Of a stretch of DNA of 7,728 bases, positions 1-6,456 are shown one piece after another; the first letter of the stretch is position 1, and each line of letters begins with the position of its first letter. A program made the translations under genes and the position numbers. This DNA comes from a bacterium (lineage in GTDB: Bacteria > Eremiobacterota > Eremiobacteria > Baltobacterales > Baltobacteraceae): positions 1-7,728 of the forward strand of contig JAJYHP010000192.1 in assembly GCA_021784715.1 (NCBI GenBank), given 5' to 3'. Below the pieces are notes generated by a model. It did not search any database. It had not been told where the DNA came from and saw nothing but the letters and a program-made list of their open reading frames with translations.

Positions 1-1
1 C

Positions 2-151
2 GCCGGCGACGTTTTGGAAATCCATTACGTCAATCGCGTCGTTACCGTTCGCATTCTCGACGTTCCGCTTCGCGTCACGCCCTCGCTCCTTCCGGCCTCG
101 CTCTACGAAGTTCTCGATACGCGGCGCAAACAACCGGACGAGTGGATATGA
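2..151 (+). CDS. S4-domain RNA-binding protein, C-terminal fragment (5' end outside window)
   Basis: This open frame enters from the left edge and ends at a TGA at 149-151, leaving 49 visible residues. It begins AGDVLEIHYVNRVVTVRILD and later has LYEVLDTRR. The pattern GDxLEI, then a basic residue, VTVRIL, a short linker and a LYE segment, is the end of the S4 RNA-binding fold and tail in small Hsp15/HslR-like proteins. Known members are about 80-130 residues long and bind structured RNA such as ribosomal RNA; the role here is inferred from that family. The N-terminal half, which carries most of the S4 RNA-contacting residues, is missing, so the exact subfamily cannot be decided. The stop lies 10 bp before the whiA start, so the two are probably co-transcribed. 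Alternatives are another S4 protein or a pseudouridine synthase fragment; the short tail favours the small stand-alone type. Confidence 0.62.
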   Translation, partial: AGDVLEIHYVNRVVTVRILDVPLRVTPSLLPASLYEVLDTRRKQPDEWI

Positions 152-161
152 GATCGCTCCG

Positions 162-1025
162 ATGAACGCATCGCTCTCGACCGACGCGAAGGACGCCCTC
201 GCCCGCGAGATACCGAGTGCCGCTCACTGTCGCACGGCGTTGCTCGAAGCGCTCGTCACCTACGGGGCGGTACGAGGGCGCTTTCACACGCAACGAAACG
301 CCGTCGCGCGCCTCTTTTGGTCGCTACTCCCCGACCGAAAGGCCTACGTGATCGAATCGCAGCCGGTAAAGCGGCTGCGCGGCGGCGTCGATTACAGCAT
401 TCGCATTCCCGAAGAGCTGCTTGTCCCGATGCACAAACCGGCGCGGCGTTGCGACCGCATCATGGAAGCGCGTGCGGCTTTTCTCGCCGTCGGTTCGCTC
501 GCGGCGGAGAGCTCCGGGTACCATCTCGAATTGACGCCGCACGATTCGACGCTCGCTACGCGGCTCTCGTCGCTGCTCGGCGCGCTGGGCTATCGGCCTA
601 AGCGCATGAAGCGAAAGACGCGCGACGTACTCTACTACAAGCACTCCGATACCATCGTCGAATTCCTGACGCTCGTGGGAGCGTACCGTACGGTGCTCGC
701 GCTCGAAGATATTCGCGCGATGCGCGAAACGAAAAATCGCATCCACCGCCTCGTCAACACCGAAGCCGCCAACCTCGACCGCAGCGCGGGCGCCGCCGCG
801 AGCCAACGCCGACTCATCTTGGAAATCTCGCGCGAACACGGCCTGAAGGCGCTCTCGCCGGCCTTACGCGAGATCGCCGAGCTTCGGCTGAAATATCCCG
901 AAGCGGCGCTCGCCGAACTCGGGGCCCGCTGCGAGCCGCCGATCTCCAAACCGACGGTCCAGAGCCGATTTTCGGCGCTGGCGCGTCATCTCGGACGCCT
1001 GCGCGGCGAGGGCGAGGGCGACTGA
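162..1025 (+). CDS. whiA: WhiA-family DNA-binding protein
   Basis: The product has 287 residues and matches the WhiA (DUF199) layout. The N-terminal part is a degenerate LAGLIDADG homing-endonuclease-like fold with two repeats, near residues 28-38 (LEALVTYGAVRG) and 104-114 (AAFLAVGSLA, followed by YHLEL). The linker has the family signature RETKNRIHRLVN then EAANLDR (residues 188-207). The C-terminal helix-turn-helix spans about 220-280, with LREIAELRLKYPEA and ISKPTVQSRF. In Streptomyces WhiA works with WhiB as a sporulation regulator; in Bacillus it is nucleoid-associated and affects division and chromosome segregation. Which role applies here is unknown. The protein is shorter than the usual 310-330 residues, mainly because the first LAGLIDADG repeat (residues 38-75) is contracted. 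The ATG at 162 is preferred because the product starts like other WhiA proteins (short helix, then a Cys-Arg before the first repeat), although no strong Shine-Dalgarno precedes it. Its position upstream of gap-pgk-tpiA is typical for whiA. Confidence 0.93.
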   Translation: MNASLSTDAKDALAREIPSAAHCRTALLEALVTYGAVRGRFHTQRNAVARLFWSLLPDRKAYVIESQPVKRLRGGVDYSIRIPEELLVPMHKPARRCDRIMEARAAFLAVGSLAAESSGYHLELTPHDSTLATRLSSLLGALGYRPKRMKRKTRDVLYYKHSDTIVEFLTLVGAYRTVLALEDIRAMRETKNRIHRLVNTEAANLDRSAGAAASQRRLILEISREHGLKALSPALREIAELRLKYPEAALAELGARCEPPISKPTVQSRFSALARHLGRLRGEGEGD

Positions 1026-1036
1026 GGAGTCTCCTC
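1024..1036. promoter_or_regulatory. 13-bp perfect palindrome overlapping the whiA stop codon
   Basis: The sequence GAGGAGTCTCCTC is a perfect inverted repeat, with 6-bp arms around a central T. It overlaps the last two bases of the whiA TGA and opens the 133-bp gap before gap. No T-run follows it, so it is not an intrinsic terminator. It could be a protein-binding site for a dimeric regulator of the gap cluster or of whiA itself, or it could be chance. No partner site was found nearby. Confidence 0.22.
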
Positions 1037-1075
1037 TCGTGAAGGCCGGCGCGAAAGGAAGGGGCGGCCGCTCGC

Positions 1076-1096
1076 GACCCGGTAGAAGTACGGGTC
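1076..1096 (+). promoter_or_regulatory. Bulged stem-loop in the gap leader
   Basis: The arms GACCCG (1076-1081) and CGGGTC (1091-1096) pair perfectly over 6 bp. After a single bulged G at 1082 two further pairs (TA with TA) close a GAAG tetraloop, giving an 8-bp stem. It lies 62 bp upstream of the gap start codon. No U-tract follows, so termination is unlikely. It could be a leader RNA structure affecting mRNA stability or initiation, or a DNA operator, since the arms also form a near-symmetric site. The role is inference only. Confidence 0.35.
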
Positions 1097-1148
1097 AGCG
1101 GCTCGCCGCCTTCGCAGCGGGCGCTCTGGACGTGCTTTCTTTTACAAC

Positions 1149-1152
1149 GGAG
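1149..1152 (+). promoter_or_regulatory. Ribosome binding site of gap
   Basis: GGAG lies 6 nt upstream of the ATG at 1159 and follows a pyrimidine-rich run. It supports 1159 as the start of gap, as does the product beginning directly with the dinucleotide-binding [13 protein letters not shown] segment. Confidence 0.7.
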
Positions 1153-1158
1153 TAACGC

Positions 1159-2166
1159 ATGCGCATCGGCATTAACGGCTTTGGCCGCATCGGACGGAAC
1201 TTTACGAAAGCGCTCATCGAGCGCCACCCCGAGATCGAGATCGTTGCGGTCAACGATCTTACCAGCGCCGCCGAATGCGCGCACCTCTTCAAACACGATA
1301 GCAATTACGGCACCTTCCCCGGTGATGTCTCCGCGACGGCGAACGAAATGACGATCGACGGACGCAAGATCGCCGTTATCGCCGAACGCGATCCGGCGAA
1401 GTTGCCCTGGAAGCAGCACGGCGTCGACGTCGTGATCGAATCGACCGGCCTCTTTACCGACGCCGCGAAAGCGCGGGCGCATATCGACGGCGGCGGCGCG
1501 AAGAAAGTCATCATCTCCGCTCCGGCAAAGGGCGAAGACCTCACCGTCGTTCTCGGCGTCAACGAAAAATCGTACGACCCAAGCAAGCACCATATTATCT
1601 CCAACGCATCCTGTACCACGAACTGTCTCGCCACGGCGGTCAAACCGATCGTCGACGGGCTCGGATGGGTGAAGGGGTTCATGACCACCATTCACTCGTA
1701 CACGAACGACCAGAATATTCTCGACGCGCCGCATAAGGATCTTCGGCGCGCGCGAAATGCCGCCACCAATATCGTTCCGACGAGCACCGGCGCCGCGAAG
1801 GCGCTCTACCTCACGATTCCCGAAATTCAAGGCACCTTCGACGGTTTTGCCCTGCGCGTCCCCACGCCGACCGTCTCGATGATCTATCTCGTCGCTCAGG
1901 TGAAGAAGGCGACGACGAAGGACGAACTCAACGCCATTCTGCGCAAAGCCGCGCAGGGCGAGATGAAAGAGTACGTGCAGTACTGCGAGGAAGAGCTCGT
2001 TTCAAGCGACTTCAAGAAATCGCCGTACAGTTCGATTATCGATTCCTCGCTGAACAACGCGAATGGCGACCTCATCCAACTCGCCGCCTGGTACGATAAC
2101 GAATGGGGCTATTCGTGCCGGCTTGCCGACTTAACGTCGCTGGTGCTGCACAGTCTCAAAGGCTAA
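1159..2166 (+). CDS. gap: Type I glyceraldehyde-3-phosphate dehydrogenase
   Basis: This cytosolic enzyme oxidises and phosphorylates glyceraldehyde 3-phosphate to 1,3-bisphosphoglycerate with reduction of NAD(P). The product has 335 residues, a normal family length. The Rossmann start [10 protein letters not shown] is at residues 4-13, with Asp33 in VNDLT at the end of the second strand as in NAD-preferring enzymes. The catalytic loop SNASCTTNC gives Cys152, and the activating His is His179 in TTIHSYT. The S-loop has [20 protein letters not shown] (194-213). RVPTPTVS (233-240) contains the conserved anion-site arginine, and WYDNEWGYS (311-319) retains the coenzyme-contacting Asn and Tyr. One oddity is Tyr243 in SMIYL, where most members have Asp (SVVDL). 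It is the first gene of the glycolytic cluster; its stop is 4 bp from the pgk start. A leader hairpin and a good ribosome binding site precede it. Identity is certain; NAD preference is inferred from Asp33. Confidence 0.98.
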   Translation: MRIGINGFGRIGRNFTKALIERHPEIEIVAVNDLTSAAECAHLFKHDSNYGTFPGDVSATANEMTIDGRKIAVIAERDPAKLPWKQHGVDVVIESTGLFTDAAKARAHIDGGGAKKVIISAPAKGEDLTVVLGVNEKSYDPSKHHIISNASCTTNCLATAVKPIVDGLGWVKGFMTTIHSYTNDQNILDAPHKDLRRARNAATNIVPTSTGAAKALYLTIPEIQGTFDGFALRVPTPTVSMIYLVAQVKKATTKDELNAILRKAAQGEMKEYVQYCEEELVSSDFKKSPYSSIIDSSLNNANGDLIQLAAWYDNEWGYSCRLADLTSLVLHSLKG

Positions 2167-2170
2167 CGCG

Positions 2171-3355
2171 ATGGCCTTTGCGACGCTCGACGATCTCGAT
2201 TGTGCCGGTAAGCGCGTCCTCCTTCGCGAGGACTTCAACGTTCCGCTCAAAGATGGAGCGATTCTCGATTACACGCGGATCGATGCGGCATTGCCGACAT
2301 TGCGGCGGCTGCAAGCGAAGGGCGCGCGCACGATCGTACTCTCGCATCTCGGGCGCCCGAAGGGCAAAGTCGACGAGCGCTATTCGTTGCGCGTCGTCGC
2401 CGAGGCGCTGGCGAAGCGAATGGGGTGCCCCGTCGCCTTTGCCACCGACTCCATCGGCGAAGCCGCGCGCTCGACGGTTGCGGCGCTCGAACCCGGCGGC
2501 ATCGCGCTGCTTGAAAACGTGCGCTTTCATCCCGGCGAAGAGAGCAACGATGCGGAGTTCGCGCGCGCTCTTGCGGAGAACGGCGATTGTTACGTCAACG
2601 ACGCGTTCGGGACCGCGCATCGCGCGCACGCATCGACCGAGGCGCTCGCCCACCTTTTGCCCTGCGCCGCGGGACCGTTGCTGGAATCGGAGATTCGCGC
2701 GCTCTCGGGGCTTCTGGGTTCGCCGGAACGTCCGTTCATCTGCGCGATCGGTGGAGCGAAAGTGCGCGATAAGGTCGCGCTCTTTACCCACCTGATGGAT
2801 CGCGTCGACGGGTTCTGCGTCGGCGGCGGTATGGCGAACACGTTTCTCGCCGCAAAGGGCGTGCGCGTCGGCAGCTCGCTGCGCGACGAAGATCTCGATC
2901 CCGCGCGCGAGATACTCGTGCGGGCCGACGGGAAGAACGTGCAGATTCTTCTCCCGAGCGACGCGGTCGTCGCCCCGGCGTTCGATGCCGACGATCGTTC
3001 GCACGTCGTTTCGATCGACGACGTCGGTGACGAAATGATTCTCGATATCGGCCCGGCGACGGCGAAAGCCTACGCCGATGCGCTCTCGCGCGCGAAGACG
3101 ATCGTGTTCAACGGGCCGATGGGCGTCTACGAAAAAGAAAGCTATCGCGCCGGAACGCGTGCGGTCGGCGATTCCATCGCGCGTGCGACCAAGAAAGGTG
3201 GCTATACGGTCGTCGGCGGCGGCGATGCGGCCGCGGCGGCGATGCTGCTCGGTTTTGCCGATCGCGTCTCGCACGTCAGCACCGGCGGTGGAGCGACGTT
3301 GGAGTTTCTCGAAGGGCGCACGCTTCCGGGCATCGCGGCATTAGAGCGCGCATGA
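2171..3355 (+). CDS. pgk: Phosphoglycerate kinase
   Basis: The enzyme transfers phosphate from 1,3-bisphosphoglycerate to ADP, giving 3-phosphoglycerate and ATP in the cytosol. The 394-residue product has the usual length for a bacterial Pgk. N-domain substrate motifs are REDFNVPL (residues 19-26), [10 protein letters not shown] (35-44), HLGRPKGK (59-66), [11 protein letters not shown] (114-124, with Arg118) and HRAH (150-153). C-domain nucleotide motifs are GGAKVRDK (194-201), GGGMANTF (218-225), FNGPMGVYE (313-321), [10 protein letters not shown] (347-356) and [13 protein letters not shown] (370-382). No key residue is missing. An AAAGG inside the last gap codons (2158-2162) lies 8 nt before the ATG and serves as ribosome binding site. 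The last bases overlap the tpiA start as ATGA, so translation of tpiA is probably coupled to pgk. Confidence 0.98.
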   Translation: MAFATLDDLDCAGKRVLLREDFNVPLKDGAILDYTRIDAALPTLRRLQAKGARTIVLSHLGRPKGKVDERYSLRVVAEALAKRMGCPVAFATDSIGEAARSTVAALEPGGIALLENVRFHPGEESNDAEFARALAENGDCYVNDAFGTAHRAHASTEALAHLLPCAAGPLLESEIRALSGLLGSPERPFICAIGGAKVRDKVALFTHLMDRVDGFCVGGGMANTFLAAKGVRVGSSLRDEDLDPAREILVRADGKNVQILLPSDAVVAPAFDADDRSHVVSIDDVGDEMILDIGPATAKAYADALSRAKTIVFNGPMGVYEKESYRAGTRAVGDSIARATKKGGYTVVGGGDAAAAAMLLGFADRVSHVSTGGGATLEFLEGRTLPGIAALERA

Positions 3356-4107
3356 GTCACGGCGCTCCGCTCTTCGTCGGCAACTGGAAGATGAACAAGA
3401 ACGCGTCGCAAACGCGTTCCTTCATTGAGGCGTTCGTTCCGCTTGCCGATGCGATACCGCCGCACATTCGCATCGCGATCGCGCCGCCGTTTACCGCGCT
3501 CGGAAGTGCTGCCGCCGCTCTCTCCCCGAGTCGTCGCGTCGCGCTCGCCGCGCAAAACGTCAGCGAATTCCCCGAAGGCGCGTATACCGGTGAGATCGCT
3601 GTGTCGATGCTCGCCGAGTTCGACGTTGCGTACGTTATTCTCGGCCACTCCGAACGCCGGCTCTATCAGCGCGAGAGCGACGCCGAGATCGGGGCGAAGG
3701 TGCGGGCGACGCTTGCAGCGGGAATGACGCCGATCCTCGCGGTCGGCGAGAGTTTAGCGGTGCGCGAAGAGGGGCATGCAGTCGCGCACGTTCTCGCGCA
3801 AATCGACGGCGCGGTCGGAGCCCTCGACGACGAGAGCGCCGCGCAACTCGTCATCGCCTACGAACCGGTCTGGGCGATCGGTACCGGTAAGAATTGCGAT
3901 TGCGAACGTGCGCAAGAGATGGCGCTTGCGATACGGCAGCGTCGGAGTGCATTCGCCGAGATCCCGATACTCTACGGAGGCAGCATGAAGCCCGAGAATG
4001 CCGCCGCGTACGTGCGGATGCCCGATATCGACGGCGGCCTCGTCGGTGGAGCCTCGCTCGACCCGAGATCGTTCGCCGATCTTATCGCCGGGGCGGTCGC
4101 TGCGTGA
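3352..4107 (+). CDS. tpiA: Triosephosphate isomerase
   Basis: The enzyme interconverts dihydroxyacetone phosphate and glyceraldehyde 3-phosphate. The product has 251 residues, the normal single-domain TIM-barrel length. The catalytic triad is present: Lys13 in GNWKMNK, His99 in LGHSERR and Glu171 in [12 protein letters not shown]. The phosphate-binding [10 protein letters not shown] is at 208-217. Two departures from the family stand out. The near-invariant Cys of ILCVGE (Cys126 in yeast numbering) is Ala130 here (ILAVGE). The segment after flexible loop 6, usually GTGKTATPEQA, reads [11 protein letters not shown] and adds Cys182 and Cys184. Both are on the barrel and leave the catalytic residues intact, so the enzyme should be active. 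The start overlaps the pgk stop (ATGA) and the stop overlaps the gpmI GTG (GTGA), which places it firmly inside the coupled operon. Confidence 0.97.
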   Translation: MSHGAPLFVGNWKMNKNASQTRSFIEAFVPLADAIPPHIRIAIAPPFTALGSAAAALSPSRRVALAAQNVSEFPEGAYTGEIAVSMLAEFDVAYVILGHSERRLYQRESDAEIGAKVRATLAAGMTPILAVGESLAVREEGHAVAHVLAQIDGAVGALDDESAAQLVIAYEPVWAIGTGKNCDCERAQEMALAIRQRRSAFAEIPILYGGSMKPENAAAYVRMPDIDGGLVGGASLDPRSFADLIAGAVAA

Positions 4108-5609
4108 AGTTTCGTCCGGTCGTGTTGGCGGTGCTCGACGGTTGGGGCTATCGCCCGGAGCGGCACGGCAACGCTATTGCCGCTTCGCGATTACCACACT
4201 ACGATGCGCTATTGGAGCGCTATCCCCATACGTTGCTCGAAGCGAGCGGCGAAGCGGTTGGCCTGCCGAAGGGGATCATGGGCAACAGCGAGGTTGGCCA
4301 CACCAATCTTGGGAGCGGGCGCGTCGTGCCGCAGGGCGTCGTCGTGATCGACGACGAGATCGCGAGCGGCGAATTCACCCAGAACCCCGTGCTCGTCGAA
4401 ACCTTCGCACATCTCCGGCGCACCGGTGGGCGCCTCCACCTGCTCGGATTGCTCTCCGACGGGCAGGTCCATAGTTCCATCACCCATCTGTTCGCGATCG
4501 TCGACGAAGCGGTCGCCGCAGGCGTCCCACTCGCGATTCACGCGTTTCTCGACGGCCGCGATACTCCGCCGCGTTCGGCGCACCGCTACATCGATGCGCT
4601 CGAGAGCCGGCTCGCCGCGCTCGGAGCCGAAGGGGCGATCGCGACGCTCTCCGGCCGCTTCTATGCGATGGATCGCGATTCTCGCTGGGAACGCACGCAG
4701 GCGGCCTACGATCTGCTCGCGTTCGGAAAGACGCAGCGCCGCTTCGCTACCGCCGCCGATGCATTGGAGTATGCATATGCGCGCGACGAAAGCGATGAGT
4801 TCGTCGTTCCATCGGCGATCGGCAAGGAACGCACGGTCGAAGACGGCGACGCTTGCATCTTTTTTAACTTTCGTCCCGACCGCGCGCGCCAGCTGACGAC
4901 GATGTTCGATAAGGACGAACGCTATCGCAATCTCCGCTTCGTGACGATGACGAAATACGACGAGTCGTTTCCCAATCCGGTCCTCTTCGGGCCGCGGCCG
5001 CAACACAACACCTTCGGCGAGGTCCTCGCGCGGGCCGGCTTACGGCAATTGCGACTCGCCGAGACGGAAAAATACGCGCACGTCACCTATTTTTTTAACG
5101 GCGGACGCGAAGAGATCTTCGCCGGTGAGGAGCGGAGGCTCGTTCCCTCCGACCGCAGCGTCGCGACCTACGATCTCGAGCCGCGCATGAAGGCGCGCGA
5201 GATTACCGACGAGGCGCTCGCCGCGCTCGCGTCGGGTACGTTCGATGCCATCGTGATGAATTACGCGAACGCCGATATGGTGGGGCACACCGGGAAATGG
5301 GAGCCGACGATCGAGGCCTGCGAGATCCTCGACGCTTGCATCGCCGACCTCGCGCAGGGCGTGCTCGCAGCGGGCGGCTTGCTCGCCGTCACTGCCGACC
5401 ACGGAAACGCCGAAGAGAAAATCGACGAAGCCGGCAACCCGCTGACCGCGCACACGACCAACCCGGTTCCGCTCATCTTGGTCGCTGCAGATCTCGACGT
5501 GGGGTTGCGCAACGGCGGAAAACTCGGCGATGTTGCGCCGACGCTCTTAACCTTGATGGGCCTACCCGTTCCGGCGGAGATGACCGGAACGATCCTTCTC
5601 GAACCCTAA
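4104..5609 (+). CDS. gpmI: 2,3-bisphosphoglycerate-independent phosphoglycerate mutase (GTG start)
   Basis: The enzyme interconverts 3- and 2-phosphoglycerate through a phosphoserine and two metal ions, usually manganese. From the GTG at 4104 the product has 501 residues, close to the usual 505-515. It starts [16 protein letters not shown], the normal family N-terminus. Ligands of the two-metal site match the Bacillus stearothermophilus enzyme: Asp12, catalytic Ser62 (MGNSEVGH), Asp391 and His395 (NADMVGH), Asp432 and His433 (TADHGNAE) and His450 (HTTNPVPL). The last five sit a constant 12 positions before their counterparts, so the domains are complete. The frame stays open upstream to 3894, but that part lies inside tpiA and is not protein-like, so GTG is the start. 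It overlaps the tpiA stop by 4 bp (GTGA), which suggests coupling. It completes the triose-phosphate to 2-phosphoglycerate set; enolase is not in the window. Metal dependence can make this enzyme sensitive to manganese and pH; that is family knowledge. Confidence 0.97.
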   Translation: MKFRPVVLAVLDGWGYRPERHGNAIAASRLPHYDALLERYPHTLLEASGEAVGLPKGIMGNSEVGHTNLGSGRVVPQGVVVIDDEIASGEFTQNPVLVETFAHLRRTGGRLHLLGLLSDGQVHSSITHLFAIVDEAVAAGVPLAIHAFLDGRDTPPRSAHRYIDALESRLAALGAEGAIATLSGRFYAMDRDSRWERTQAAYDLLAFGKTQRRFATAADALEYAYARDESDEFVVPSAIGKERTVEDGDACIFFNFRPDRARQLTTMFDKDERYRNLRFVTMTKYDESFPNPVLFGPRPQHNTFGEVLARAGLRQLRLAETEKYAHVTYFFNGGREEIFAGEERRLVPSDRSVATYDLEPRMKAREITDEALAALASGTFDAIVMNYANADMVGHTGKWEPTIEACEILDACIADLAQGVLAAGGLLAVTADHGNAEEKIDEAGNPLTAHTTNPVPLILVAADLDVGLRNGGKLGDVAPTLLTLMGLPVPAEMTGTILLEP

Positions 5610-5620
5610 CGCACAACCAC

Positions 5621-5628
5621 AAGGAGGT
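5621..5628 (+). promoter_or_regulatory. Perfect Shine-Dalgarno of the phosphorylase gene
   Basis: AAGGAGGT is fully complementary to the canonical 16S rRNA 3' end and lies 6 nt before the ATG at 5635. It is by far the strongest ribosome binding site in the window and fixes the start. It suggests that this gene is translated independently, unlike the coupled glycolytic genes upstream. The 25-bp gap shows no promoter or terminator. Confidence 0.85.
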
Positions 5629-5634
5629 ACGACC

Positions 5635-6444
5635 ATGATCGACCGACGCGCCCCATCCGATAAGGTACTCTCGCGCGACGCCGCGACGATCGAACAACTC
5701 GCCGGCGGCACGATCGACGTGGCGATCGTTCTCGGAACCGGGCTCTCGACGGCGTTGCACCAACACTGGAGCTTTACCGCGCTGCCCTATGACCGGTTGC
5801 TCGGCATCCCCATCGCGCCGCTGCTCGGGCACGCTGGCGAAGTGATGGTCGGCGTCTGGCGTGGAAAGCGCGTCGCGGCGTTCGCGGGGCGCGTCCACCT
5901 CTATCAGGGATTCTCCGCGCAGCAAGTCACGGCGACCGTACGGCTCGCTGCCGAAGCGGGCGCAGGAACGATTCTGCTTACCAACGCCGCCGGTGCGATC
6001 AACGAAAGTTACGCCGCCGGCGATCTCATGTTGATCTCGGACCAGATCAATCTGACCGGCCACAATCCGCTCGTCGCCTTGCCGCAGCAGAATCTCTTTC
6101 TCGATTGCAGCGAGCTCTACAGCGAACGGTTGCGCGCACACATGCGCGCTGCTGCGGGTTCGCAGACGCTCCACGAAGGCGTCTATGCCGGATTGCTCGG
6201 GCCGACCTACGAGACCCCTGCCGAAGCGCGTTGGCTCCGCACCATCGGCGCCGATGCGGTCGGCATGTCGACGGTGCTCGAAGCGATCGTCGCCAAGTAT
6301 CGTGGGCTCAATACCTTGGGCGTCAGCGTCATCACCAATCACGCCGGAGCGCCGGCGACCGGGCACGACGCCGTGAACGCAGCGGCGGTGAAAGCCGGAG
6401 ATCGGCTCGCGGAGCTGATCGACGGCTTCTTGATGCACGTCTAA
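5635..6444 (+). CDS. Purine nucleoside phosphorylase (PNP/MTAP family)
   Basis: The enzyme splits purine nucleosides with phosphate to give the free base and (deoxy)ribose-1-phosphate in purine salvage. The 269-residue product follows the trimeric PNP/MTAP fold. Its phosphate loop is VLGTGLS (32-38), with Thr where human PNP has Ser33. GHAGEV (65-70) and GRVHLYQG (85-92) follow, with His88 matching human His86. TNAAGAIN (116-123) and DLMLISDQINLTGHNPL (130-146) come next. TYETPAE carries Glu193, matching the base-binding human Glu201; VGMSTVLEAIVA (209-220) contains the Met that contacts ribose. ITNHAGA carries Asn235, matching human Asn243, and GHDAV supplies His244, matching human His257. 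The Glu/Asn pair points to 6-oxopurines (guanosine, inosine) rather than methylthioadenosine; this specificity is inferred. The symbol punA or deoD is used variously for such genes, so none is given. It lies 25 bp after gpmI and is probably on the same transcript. Confidence 0.93.
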   Translation: MIDRRAPSDKVLSRDAATIEQLAGGTIDVAIVLGTGLSTALHQHWSFTALPYDRLLGIPIAPLLGHAGEVMVGVWRGKRVAAFAGRVHLYQGFSAQQVTATVRLAAEAGAGTILLTNAAGAINESYAAGDLMLISDQINLTGHNPLVALPQQNLFLDCSELYSERLRAHMRAAAGSQTLHEGVYAGLLGPTYETPAEARWLRTIGADAVGMSTVLEAIVAKYRGLNTLGVSVITNHAGAPATGHDAVNAAAVKAGDRLAELIDGFLMHV

Positions 6445-6456
6445 CGCTCGTTCGCG

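Larger units (their letters stand above)
1026..1158 (+). promoter_or_regulatory. Leader/intergenic region upstream of the glycolytic cluster
   Basis: This 133-bp stretch is the only sizeable gap in the plus-strand block, so it is the best place for a promoter for gap-pgk-tpiA-gpmI. No clear -35/-10 pair of the vegetative type could be recognised. The region contains a short palindrome at its left end, an 8-bp GCGGCCGC self-complementary sequence at 1064-1071, a bulged hairpin at 1076-1096, and a pyrimidine-rich run (1135-1143) just before the gap ribosome binding site. No open frame with a credible start is seen. In Bacillus the gap operon is controlled by CggR at an operator in this position; no cggR gene is visible here, so any regulator is unknown. 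Confidence 0.45.

Noticed and set aside
1121..1143. GCGC/GTGC hairpin followed by a T-rich run as an attenuator before gap
   Set aside because: The stem is 4 bp with a G-U pair and a 7-nt loop, too weak. The T-rich run is more simply the pyrimidine-rich stretch before the ribosome binding site.
814..1830. Long minus-strand open frame (338 codons) opposite the end of whiA and the first two thirds of gap
   Set aside because: It crosses two clear plus-strand genes and the intergenic region. Its product is Arg-rich and low in recognisable motifs, as expected for an antisense shadow in GC-rich DNA.
311..2166. Cys320 in the GAPDH segment GYSCR as loss of the coenzyme-binding Asn
   Set aside because: The coenzyme-contacting Asn is in YDNE (Asn314 here) and is retained. 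The position after Ser varies in the family and Cys occurs in known enzymes.
2156..3274. Minus-strand open frame (372 codons) opposite pgk
   Set aside because: It is a complete shadow of pgk, kept open by the codon bias of the sense gene. The Arg/Asp-rich product has no family pattern.
3894..4103. 70-codon N-terminal extension of gpmI
   Set aside because: It runs through tpiA in another frame and is Arg-rich and unlike any GpmI N-terminus. The GTG at 4104 gives the standard length and start.
5088..5099. T TTT TTT slippery run in gpmI as a possible frameshift site (also T6 at 4860-4865)
   Set aside because: Both runs encode conserved Phe-Phe-Asn segments in frame, the frame stays intact to the normal stop, and no stimulatory structure or alternative product is evident.
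5473..6438. Minus-strand open frame (321 codons) opposite the phosphorylase gene and the end of gpmI
   Set aside because: It lies entirely opposite two well-identified genes, and its product shows no conserved motif.
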